Positions 1 to 5,494 of a stretch of DNA of 5,494 nucleotides are shown here, one piece after another. Made by a program: the position numbers and the translations under genes. Under the pieces are notes generated by a model. That model ran no database searches and was not told the origin of the DNA. It saw nothing but the letters and a program-made list of their open reading frames with translations. Origin of the DNA: an uncultured Aquincola sp. (GTDB lineage Bacteria > Pseudomonadota > Gammaproteobacteria > Burkholderiales > Burkholderiaceae). The first letter of the stretch is position 1. Every line of letters starts with the position of its first letter. The stretch covers positions 1 to 5,494 of the forward strand of contig CAKZXL010000315.1 of the NCBI GenBank assembly GCA_937883885.1, given 5' to 3'.

Positions 1-301
1 GAGCCAGACCACGCAGCAAAACGCTTCCAGCTCCGAAGAGCTGGCCACCACGGCCGAGGAGATGAGCGCCCAGGCCACCGAGCTGCAGCAGGCGATGTCG
101 TTCTTCGTGCTGCCGCGAGCCGCGGGCGCCGCTGCCGCCCCGTCTGCCGAAGCGCCGGGCCGCCGTGCAGCGCCGGCCGCCGTGGTGTCGGTGGCCTCCC
201 GCAGCCGGCCTGCGCGGCCCAAGCTGGCCACGGTGGCGCCCAGGCCCGCCCGCCGGCTGGCAGAGGCGGACCTGAGCGAAACGGACTTCGTCCGCTTCTA
301 G
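1..301 (+). CDS. Methyl-accepting chemotaxis protein, C-terminal end (partial, 5' cut)
   Basis: This is the last 99 codons of a chemoreceptor, read from base 2 to the TAG at 299-301; the rest lies upstream of the window. The first 34 or so residues match the end of the MCP cytoplasmic signalling coiled coil: a run of QQNASSSEELATTAEEMS type, then ATELQQAMSFF. This heptad-patterned tail follows the hairpin that contacts CheA and CheW and normally holds methylation glutamates/glutamines. After it comes a flexible Ala/Pro/Arg-rich linker of about 55 residues and an acidic-aromatic end, SETDFVRF. By family knowledge, MCPs often end in such a linker and a short aromatic/acidic peptide that tethers CheR or CheB; that this end does so is inference. 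The sensory domain and ligand cannot be judged. The gene converges on the degraded gene that follows, with four bases between their stop codons. Confidence 0.93.
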   Translation, partial: SQTTQQNASSSEELATTAEEMSAQATELQQAMSFFVLPRAAGAAAAPSAEAPGRRAAPAAVVSVASRSRPARPKLATVAPRPARRLAEADLSETDFVRF

Positions 302-305
302 TCGC

Positions 306-1139
306 TCACTTGACCGAGGCACGTACCCACGCCGGCGCGCCCGACGTGAGGTCGCCCACCTTGACCCCGCGGAAGTTGTTCTCCGCGGTGGCGCCGGCAT
401 GGGCCAGCTCGGTCACTGCCGCCACCAGCGACTGGTAGGCCGGCGCATTGGCCGCGGTCAGCCGCACCTCGATCAGCCCGTCCGACGCGATGCTGTTGAC
501 CGAGTTGCCCCCCGTCAGGTTCATGATCAGGTAGCTGCTGGCGGGCAGGTTCTGCTGCATCAGGATGTCGCTGCCCAGGAAGTTGACGATGCCGCCGCCT
601 TCCAGGCCGAAGTTGGCCACCAAGTTCAGCGGGTTCGAGCCTGCGCGGCGGTGGCCGTGGTGAACCACTGGCTGGCCACGTTGTACTCGCCGTTCTCGAT
701 GATGCGGTTGGCCGCATCGAAGGACAGCTCGGTCGGGAGGGCGGCCAGCTGCGCCGGGGTTTCCGGCCGGCGGCCGCGTCATCACCTCGTTGGGCGCAAA
801 GCCCCAGTCGTTGACCATGCGCCGGTGGATCTCGGCGGCCGAGCGGTATTCCTCGCGCGAGGGCGAAGGCATGCGCACCAGCTCCAGGAACTGGTTCCAG
901 CGCGACTTGGCCGCGGTGGGCGTGCTCTGGTCGTCCAGCAGCGCCGTGACCTGCGGATCGGCCGAGATCCTGGCGGCTGCGGCGGCCACGTCAGCGGGCA
1001 CCGTGGCCTGATTCCACCAGCCAGTGGCCACAGTCGATTGCGGTGGCCTGCAAGGCACACGGAAAAGCGATGCTGGCGGCCCTTCGCAGGTCGGTTCTTC
1101 GTCCCCGCAGGGCGAGCTACCTCCCCTTGCCGAGCGCAT
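306..1139 (-). pseudogene. Degraded M20-family metallopeptidase-like gene (frameshifted, catalytic region missing)
   Basis: The longest open frame has 277 codons. Residues 81-97 (WNQFLELVRMPSPSREE) resemble the N-terminal motif of M20 peptidases/deacylases, and residues 199-258 (LPASSY, then GGNSVNSIASDGLIEVRL, then AENNFRG) resemble the M20 dimerisation domain, where GGTSVNSI is typical. The HxD, EE and later His ligands of the M20 zinc site are not visible, and the second half of the catalytic domain is absent; intact relatives have about 400-480 residues. Between about bases 766 and 641 the open frame turns into Arg/Pro/His-rich text, while another frame reads sensibly (ETPAQLAALPTELSFDAA, then NGEYNVASQWFTTA) with G/C in nearly every third position. 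This implies a +1 and a -1 frameshift that cancel out. The N-terminus (residues 1-38) also looks out of frame: a signal-peptide-like stretch (RRAASIAFPCALQATA) lies in another frame at 1086-1039 with no ATG. It is most likely a pseudogene; assembly errors could explain the shifts but not the missing domain. The M20 assignment is moderate. Confidence 0.6.
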
Positions 1140-1153
1140 TGGTTACACAGCCA

Positions 1154-1167
1154 GGGTCAAGCGACCC
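1154..1167. repeat. Short perfect inverted repeat upstream of the FecR operon
   Basis: GGGTC at 1154-1158 and GACCC at 1163-1167 are perfect complements around the 4-base spacer AAGC. A further GGGTC copy lies at 1174-1178. The site is about 50 bases before the FecR start codon, in the only gap (1140-1214) that could hold the operon's promoter. It could be an operator half-site pair or a small hairpin in the leader. I see no convincing -35/-10 pair in this gap, and 5-base arms are expected by chance fairly often in DNA this GC-rich. Confidence 0.25.
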
Positions 1168-1214
1168 GGGCAGGGGTCGATGAGGAGCTACCAGGGCAAA
1201 GCAGTAAGGCTCGG

Positions 1215-1670
1215 ATGTCTCGATCGACCTTGGCCACCATGGCCGCATGGGCCCTTGCGGCCGCCATGGCCGGCCCTTTGGCCGCCGCGCCCACCGGCGA
1301 ACATGTCGCCTTGTTCAAGAGCGTGAGCGGCAGCGTCACCGTCGTGCGCAACAGCGGGCCTGTCACGGCCACCGCTGGCATGCCGCTGTACGTGGCCGAC
1401 CGGCTGGTCTCGGCCGCCGATGCCACCGCCGGCATCATGTTCAAGGACGGCACCGCCGTGACCCTGGGTCCCGCCAGCGAGATCGAGCTGCGCGACTACG
1501 TGTTCGAGCCCAAGGACGCCAGGTACCAGTTCGACCTGTACCTGTCGCGCGGCAAGGCGGTGTATGCGTCGGGCAAGATCGGCAAGCTGTCGCCCGAGTC
1601 GGTGAAGGTGGGCACGCCCACGGCCACCGTCGGCGTGCGCGGCACGCGCTTCATCGTCGAGGCCGAATGA
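1215..1670 (+). CDS. FecR-domain periplasmic protein
   Basis: A 151-residue exported protein. The start at 1215 is chosen because a TAAGG ribosome-binding element lies 5 bases upstream and because it gives a proper signal peptide: Arg3, a hydrophobic stretch from about 8 to 20, and a probable cleavage after GPLAAA (near residue 25). A second ATG at 1239 would leave no positive N-region. The mature part is nearly all one FecR domain: VSGSVTVVR near residues 37-45, the KDGTAVTLGP turn at 77-86, and the closing GTPTATVGVRGTRF at 133-146. No transmembrane segment or anti-sigma N-terminal domain is present, so this is not a classical iron-dicitrate FecR regulator. It is the stand-alone periplasmic type, which by family knowledge often sits beside CHASE2-domain signalling proteins. 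Its stop overlaps the start of the lipoprotein gene (ATGA at 1667-1670), indicating translational coupling. A partner or ligand role for the downstream sensor is inference. Confidence 0.9.
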   Translation: MSRSTLATMAAWALAAAMAGPLAAAPTGEHVALFKSVSGSVTVVRNSGPVTATAGMPLYVADRLVSAADATAGIMFKDGTAVTLGPASEIELRDYVFEPKDARYQFDLYLSRGKAVYASGKIGKLSPESVKVGTPTATVGVRGTRFIVEAE

Positions 1671-2308
1671 CGGCCGCCCGCATTCGCCGGGCCGTGGCGG
1701 CGGCCGTGGCCGCCTGCCTGCTGGCCGCTTGCGCCACGCCGCCCCCACCACCCCAGCCGCGCACCACCGTCACCCTGCTGCCCGATGAAGACGGCCAGGT
1801 GGGCGCGGTGCTGGTGAGCAATGCGGCCGGCACGCAGCGGGTGAGCGAGGCCTTTGCCGCCACCACGGCCACCGGCCCGGCCGCCACGGCCACCGCGCCG
1901 CCTACCGCCGCCGTGCCGCTGGGCCAGGCCGCGGTGGACGCGGCGCATGCCCGGTTGCTGAAGGCGCAGCCGCCCAAGCCCGTCAGCTTCACGCTGCACT
2001 TCGTGCTCGACCGCTCGGTGCTGACCGAAGCCTCCAAGGCACAGCTGCCCGCGCTGCTGGCCGCGGTGCGCGAACGCAAGCCCACCGAAATCACTGTCTT
2101 CGGCCATGCCGACAGCATCGGCAGCCGCGAGCGCAACCTGCGCCTGTCGGCCGAGCGGGCGCAGGCCGTGGCCGACTGGCTGCGCAGGAGCGACCCCACG
2201 CTGGACCGCATCGCGGTGCAGTCCTTCGGCGATGCCGAGCCGCTGGTGCCCACGCCGCCGGGCGTGGCCGAGCCGCGCAACCGGCGCGCCGAAGTGATGG
2301 TGCTTTGA
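1667..2308 (+). CDS. OmpA-family peptidoglycan-binding outer-membrane lipoprotein
   Basis: A 213-residue lipoprotein. A short signal peptide with Arg5, Arg7 and Arg8 ends in the lipobox LLAAC, so Cys22 is the lipidated residue. Residue +2 is Ala, not Asp, which predicts sorting to the outer membrane. A PPPPPQP stretch follows, then a low-complexity Ala/Thr/Pro linker (about residues 64-86, with a near-repeated heptapeptide). The OmpA C-terminal domain fills about residues 105-213: FTLHFVLDRSVL, GHADSIGSRERN at 146-157, LSAERAQAV at 160-168 and the terminal NRRAEVMV. Asp149 and Arg164 have the same 15-residue spacing as the two diaminopimelate-binding residues of E. coli OmpA, so peptidoglycan binding should be intact. 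A GAGG ribosome-binding element lies 4 bases before the ATG, inside the FecR gene. It has no beta-barrel, so it resembles Pal or YiaD-type proteins. Pal itself is unlikely, as no tol genes are adjacent. Confidence 0.92.
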   Translation: MTAARIRRAVAAAVAACLLAACATPPPPPQPRTTVTLLPDEDGQVGAVLVSNAAGTQRVSEAFAATTATGPAATATAPPTAAVPLGQAAVDAAHARLLKAQPPKPVSFTLHFVLDRSVLTEASKAQLPALLAAVRERKPTEITVFGHADSIGSRERNLRLSAERAQAVADWLRRSDPTLDRIAVQSFGDAEPLVPTPPGVAEPRNRRAEVMVL

Positions 2309-4428
2309 TGCCCGCCAGCCACCGCGCAGGCGGCACGCTGGGCCACAAGGTCACGCCGCGCCAGGCCGCCGCCATGCTGGTGGCCGGCCTGCTGCTGGCG
2401 CTGGCGGTGGGCACGCTGGGCCTGTCGCAGCCGCAGTGGCTGGCGCCGCTGCAGCATGCGCTGCAGGACCCGTTGACGCGGCTGGATGCCCAGGCCGCCC
2501 CGGCCTCGCGCAGCGTGGTGGTGGACATCGACGACGTCAGCCTGGCGGCCGTGGGCCAGTGGCCGTGGCCGCGCTACCGGGTGGCCCAGCTGATCGATCG
2601 CATCCGCGCCGACCAGCCGGCGGCCATCGTGCTGGACATCCTGTTTCCCGAGCCCGACCGCAGCTCGCTGCACACCTTGCAAGCCACCTTCCAGCGCGAC
2701 TTCGGCCTCGATCTGCAGATCGCCGGCGTGCCCGAAGGGCTGATGGACAACGACGGCTTCCTGGGCCACCGCATCGCGCAGGCCGGCGTGGTGGGCGCGC
2801 GCTACTTCTACTTCGACCACAGCAGCCGGGTCGAGGGCGGCCGGGCGTTGCCACCGCCCGTCACCGGCCGCACCGACCTGCTGGCGCTGGACGAGGCCAC
2901 CGGCGTGCTGGACAACACCGCGCCGATCGCCGCACGCACGCGGCTCACCGGCTTCGTCAACCAGCGGCCCGACGACGACGGCGTGCTGCGCCGGCTGCCT
3001 TTGCTCATCCGCCACCAGGGCGCGATCCACCCCAGCCTGGCACTGGCGGCGGTGATGCGTGCGCAGGGCCTGCAGAGCCTGGATGTGCGCAGCACCGCCG
3101 ATGGCCTGGTGTTGCAGGTGGGCGCGCAGGCCGTGCCCATCGACGCTCGCGGCCAGCATCGGCTGCGCTTTGCCGGCGGCCCGGCCAGCTACCCGGCCGT
3201 GCCGGCGGTGGACCTGCTGGCCGGCCAGGTGCCCGCAGGGCGCTTCCGTGGCCAGGTGGTGTTCATCGGCACCTCGGCCGTGGGCCTCAAGGACCTGCAC
3301 CGCACCGCGCTGGCACCCGACTTTCCCGGCCTGAAGCTGCATGCCTTGATGGCCGAGAACCTGCTGCAGGGCCGCTTCGCGGTGGAGCCTGCCTGGGGCC
3401 CGGCGCTGGCGCTGGCCGCCAGCCTGGCGGTGGGCCTGGCCATGGCCGCGCTGTACATCGGTGTGCAGGGCATCGCGCTGCTGGTGGCCGGCAGCCTGCT
3501 GCTGCCGGCGGCGGTGCAGGCGGGTGCTGCAGCCTTGTACCTGCGCACCGGCTTGCTGGTGCCGGCGGCGGCGCCGGTGGCGGTGGGGCTGCTGCTGGCC
3601 ACGGGGCTTTTCATCACCCGCTTCGCGCTGGAGCGCAGGCGCGCGGCAGCCTGGCGGCGCCAGCTGGAAAACGCCCGCCAGGTCACCATCGAATCGATGG
3701 CGTCGGTGGCCGAAACCCGCGACCCCGAGACCGGCGCCCACATCAAGCGCACGCAGCACTACGTGCGCGCGGTGGCGCTGCGGCTGCGCGCCACCGGCCA
3801 GCACCTGGCGCTGCTGACCGACGACTACATCGAGCTGCTGTTCATGTCGGCGCCGCTGCACGACATCGGCAAGGTGGGCGTGCCCGACCACATCCTGCTC
3901 AAGCCGGGGCGGCTGACCGACGACGAGATGGTGCTGATGAAGCAGCATGCCGAGTTCGGCCGCAAGATCATCTTCAGCACCGCTCAGCGCATCGACGGCG
4001 ACAACTTCCTGACCATCGCCGGCGACATCGCCGCCACCCACCACGAGAAGTGGGATGGCAGCGGCTACCCGCTGGGCCTGGCCGGCCAGGACATTCCGCT
4101 GGCCGGGCGCATCATGGCGGTGGCCGACATCTACGACGCGCTGATCAGCCGCCGCTGCTACAAGGAACCCTTCAGCCACGCCAAGGCCACGCAGATGATG
4201 CGCGAGCTGCGCGGCACCACCTTCGACCCCGCGGTGCTCGATGCCTTTTTCGAGATCGAGGACACGATCCAGGCGATTGCCGACGAGCACCGCGACGAGG
4301 CCGAAGGCGACCTGAGCCCGCAGGCCGCCGCCGCCGGCGTGATCGAAGGCCTGCGCCAGCGCAGCGCGGGCGTGGGCCCCGGGCCCGGCGCCATGCCACA
4401 GCCGGCGCGCAGCCAGCAGGCGCCCTGA
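2308..4428 (+). CDS. CHASE2-HD-GYP membrane sensor, predicted c-di-GMP phosphodiesterase
   Basis: A 706-residue inner-membrane receptor. The ATG at 2308 overlaps the preceding TGA (TGATG); a TTG one codon earlier is less likely. In order: TM helix at about 20-39; a periplasmic CHASE2 domain at about 45-345 (SVVVDIDDVSL, WPWPR, IVLDILFPEPD, later FRGQVVFIGTSAVGLKD); three closely packed TM helices at about 365-384, 387-411 and 415-436; a short basic helix; and an HD-GYP domain at about 455-650. The HD-GYP metal ligands all appear to be present: Glu474 and His478 (ETGAH), His518-Asp519 (HDIGK, Lys522), His547, His578-His579, and Asp607 (VADIYDAL). GYP is at 586-588. Spacings match the trinuclear-iron HD-GYP pattern apart from about 5 extra residues before His578. 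HD-GYP domains hydrolyse c-di-GMP to pGpG or GMP. CHASE2 is a periplasmic sensor domain of unknown ligand, more often joined to nucleotide cyclases or kinases. The last 50 or so residues are a disordered Gly/Pro/Gln-rich tail. Confidence 0.95.
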   Translation: MPASHRAGGTLGHKVTPRQAAAMLVAGLLLALAVGTLGLSQPQWLAPLQHALQDPLTRLDAQAAPASRSVVVDIDDVSLAAVGQWPWPRYRVAQLIDRIRADQPAAIVLDILFPEPDRSSLHTLQATFQRDFGLDLQIAGVPEGLMDNDGFLGHRIAQAGVVGARYFYFDHSSRVEGGRALPPPVTGRTDLLALDEATGVLDNTAPIAARTRLTGFVNQRPDDDGVLRRLPLLIRHQGAIHPSLALAAVMRAQGLQSLDVRSTADGLVLQVGAQAVPIDARGQHRLRFAGGPASYPAVPAVDLLAGQVPAGRFRGQVVFIGTSAVGLKDLHRTALAPDFPGLKLHALMAENLLQGRFAVEPAWGPALALAASLAVGLAMAALYIGVQGIALLVAGSLLLPAAVQAGAAALYLRTGLLVPAAAPVAVGLLLATGLFITRFALERRRAAAWRRQLENARQVTIESMASVAETRDPETGAHIKRTQHYVRAVALRLRATGQHLALLTDDYIELLFMSAPLHDIGKVGVPDHILLKPGRLTDDEMVLMKQHAEFGRKIIFSTAQRIDGDNFLTIAGDIAATHHEKWDGSGYPLGLAGQDIPLAGRIMAVADIYDALISRRCYKEPFSHAKATQMMRELRGTTFDPAVLDAFFEIEDTIQAIADEHRDEAEGDLSPQAAAAGVIEGLRQRSAGVGPGPGAMPQPARSQQAP

Positions 4429-4454
4429 GGCGGGAGCCGGCGCCTGGCTGCTGC
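4409..4454 (+). terminator. Imperfect stem-loop straddling the sensor stop codon (possible terminator or mRNA-end hairpin)
   Basis: The arm at 4409-4424 (GCAGCCAGCAGGCGCC) and the arm at 4439-4454 (GGCGCCTGGCTGCTGC) pair over 13 of 16 positions: an inner 8-base-pair stem, a 3x3 internal loop and an outer 5-base-pair stem. The 14-base loop (4425-4438) contains the TGA stop. All but a few pairs are G-C, so the hairpin should be stable. No T-run follows, so it is not a classical intrinsic terminator. It may be a Rho-assisted or RNA-stabilising structure, or a by-product of GC-rich sequence. Confidence 0.35.
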
Positions 4455-4485
4455 CAGAATCGGGCGCTGCCCTTCCCGTTCTGCC

Positions 4486-5494
4486 ATGCCCCGCCCCACA
4501 GCCGTTTCCCGGGCTTGCCTTGCCGATCCGATGCCGCTGTTCCGCGCAGACCGGCTGCAGGCCGCACGTGCCGCCGCCCAGGCGCTGGTTGACCAGGGCG
4601 ACGCGGCGCAACGCGCCGATGCGCACACCCTGCTGGCCCGCATCGCGCGTCGGCAGGGCCGGCTCGACGAGGCACTGGCCGACAGTGGCCAGGCGGTGGA
4701 AGTGGCGCAACAAGCGGCCGATCCTGCGCGTGAATGCCGCGCCCGCGTGCAGCGGGCCCATGCGCTCAACGCGCTGGGACGGATCGAAAAAGCCACCGAC
4801 GAAGCCCACGAGGCGCGCCAGCTGGCCGAGGCCAGCGGCGATGCCGGTGCCCAAGCCGCCGCGGCCGAAGCCCTGGGCGCCGTGCAATGGGCCATGGCGC
4901 GCTGGCCGGAGGCCCTGGCCAGCTTCCAGCACATGCAGGCGCTGGCCGCTGCGGCCGCGGATGTGGATCTGCAGGCCGTGGCCCATGGCAGCCTGGCCAG
5001 CGTGGAGGGCGAGCTGGGCCGCCAGGCCACCGACCCGGCGCAAGCCCAGGCCAGGCGCCAGCGGGCCCTGCATCATGCGGGCGAGTACCTGCGCCTGGCC
5101 ACCGCAGCGGGCGACGTGCATGCCATGCGCAGTGCCCGTCACAACCAGGCCGTGGCGCAGCTGGGCCTGGGCGACCTCACCGCCGCCCGCCTGACGCTGC
5201 AGGCGGTGCATGACGAAGCGGGCGAGGACGGCGGCGTGGCCGCCGCCATCGCGCTGCTGAACCTGGCCGAGATGGACCTGCAGGACGGGCAGCCCGCGGC
5301 TGCGCTGCAGCGCCTGCAAGCCGCTCATGCGCTGCTGGCGCCAACGGGCGATGCGGCCTACCTGCAAAGCTGCTGCCGCCTGCTGTGCGACGTGCACGAG
5401 GCGCTGGGCGCCCATGCCGAGGCCCTGCACTGGCACAAGCAGTTCCATGCGCACTATGCGCAGCTGGCGTCCGACCGGGCGCAGATGCACGCCC
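4486..5494 (+). CDS. TPR-repeat protein, possibly the N-terminal part of a GGDEF protein (partial, 3' cut)
   Basis: An open frame of 336 codons runs off the window with no stop. The first ATG is at 4486; a second in-frame ATG at 4531 (MPLFRADRL) is an equally possible start, since neither has a clear ribosome-binding site. No signal peptide or TM helix is seen, so it is probably cytoplasmic. The protein is almost entirely helical and Ala/Leu-rich, with TPR-like units whose turn motifs recur about every 40 residues: GRLDEAL (58-64), GRIEKAT (98-104), ARWPEAL (138-144), GRQATDP (178-184), GDLTAARL (229-236), GQPAAAL (268-274) and GAHAEAL (308-314). One spacing is about 51, suggesting an insertion near 185-210. 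The visible end, HAHYAQLASDRAQMHA, resembles the linker that in many proteobacterial TPR proteins leads into a GGDEF or other output domain. That extension is inference; the domain is outside the window. The gene lies 57 bases after the sensor, on the same strand, and could be co-transcribed or have its own promoter. Confidence 0.8.
   Translation, partial: MPRPTAVSRACLADPMPLFRADRLQAARAAAQALVDQGDAAQRADAHTLLARIARRQGRLDEALADSGQAVEVAQQAADPARECRARVQRAHALNALGRIEKATDEAHEARQLAEASGDAGAQAAAAEALGAVQWAMARWPEALASFQHMQALAAAAADVDLQAVAHGSLASVEGELGRQATDPAQAQARRQRALHHAGEYLRLATAAGDVHAMRSARHNQAVAQLGLGDLTAARLTLQAVHDEAGEDGGVAAAIALLNLAEMDLQDGQPAAALQRLQAAHALLAPTGDAAYLQSCCRLLCDVHEALGAHAEALHWHKQFHAHYAQLASDRAQMHA

Noticed and set aside
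399..1214. Forward open frame upstream of and continuous with the FecR gene, which would give a 423-residue protein
   Set aside because: The extra 272 residues are antisense to the M20-like remnant and low in meaning. The FecR signal peptide and a TAAGG element point to the start at 1215.
1863..1895. Two copies of CCACGGCCACCG 21 bases apart
   Set aside because: They encode the Ala/Thr low-complexity linker of the lipoprotein. The same string occurs by codon preference at 1618-1629, so it is not a meaningful DNA repeat.
4436..4460. Possible promoter before the TPR gene, with CAGAAT at 4455-4460 as -10
   Set aside because: No acceptable -35 lies 16-18 bases upstream, and the site overlaps the hairpin arm. 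A single -10-like hexamer is too weak to list.
2436..4592. Forward open frame of 718 codons overlapping the CHASE2-HD-GYP gene
   Set aside because: It is an out-of-frame Arg/Ala/Gly/Pro-rich translation of the sensor gene with no motifs.
4520..5213. Two forward open frames overlapping the TPR gene (4520-5194 and 4734-5213)
   Set aside because: Both are Arg/Pro/Trp-rich off-frame readings. The frame starting at 4486 shows regular TPR spacing and GC-rich third positions throughout.
1651..5490. Reverse-strand open frame of 1279 codons covering the lipoprotein, sensor and TPR genes
   Set aside because: It is the antisense shadow of well-supported forward genes in GC-rich DNA, where stops are rare. 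Its translation is Gln/His/Arg/Gly-rich with no recognisable domain, and each forward gene has clear family motifs.
1..5494. CRISPR arrays, tRNA/rRNA genes, insertion sequences or attachment sites
   Set aside because: No spaced repeats, tRNA-like cloverleaf, transposase motif or terminal repeats were seen on either strand.

Overview
The window is very GC-rich, with G or C in nearly every third codon position of the real genes. Together with the gene types (methyl-accepting chemotaxis protein, FecR-like, OmpA-like lipoprotein, CHASE2 sensor, TPR protein), this suggests a betaproteobacterium of the order Burkholderiales, probably of the Rubrivivax/Leptothrix/Roseateles kind. That placement is inference from style; no marker gene is present.

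Layout. Bases 1-301 (+) are the 3' end of a methyl-accepting chemotaxis protein. Four bases later, converging on it, bases 306-1139 (-) hold a degraded gene. It keeps the N-terminal motif and the dimerisation-domain signature of an M20 metallopeptidase, has no visible catalytic metal site, and contains a pair of compensating frameshifts. A 75-base gap (1140-1214) with a small perfect palindrome separates it from a tight forward operon: a secreted FecR-domain protein (1215-1670), an OmpA-family outer-membrane lipoprotein (1667-2308) and a CHASE2-HD-GYP membrane sensor (2308-4428). Both junctions overlap by stop/start codons. A long imperfect hairpin straddles the sensor's stop codon. From 4486 to the window edge an open gene encodes a repeat protein of about seven 40-residue TPR-like units. 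It is cut off just where such proteins usually enter a GGDEF or other output domain.

Working together. The three-gene operon looks like an envelope-to-cytoplasm signalling module. A periplasmic FecR-type protein and a peptidoglycan-binding OM lipoprotein are co-translated with an inner-membrane receptor whose periplasmic CHASE2 domain would sense the envelope state. Its cytoplasmic HD-GYP domain would degrade cyclic di-GMP, and all eight expected metal ligands are present. If the truncated TPR gene carries a GGDEF domain beyond the window, the locus would pair c-di-GMP breakdown with synthesis. The individual domains are well-known families; the specific three-component arrangement is the most interesting part of the window.
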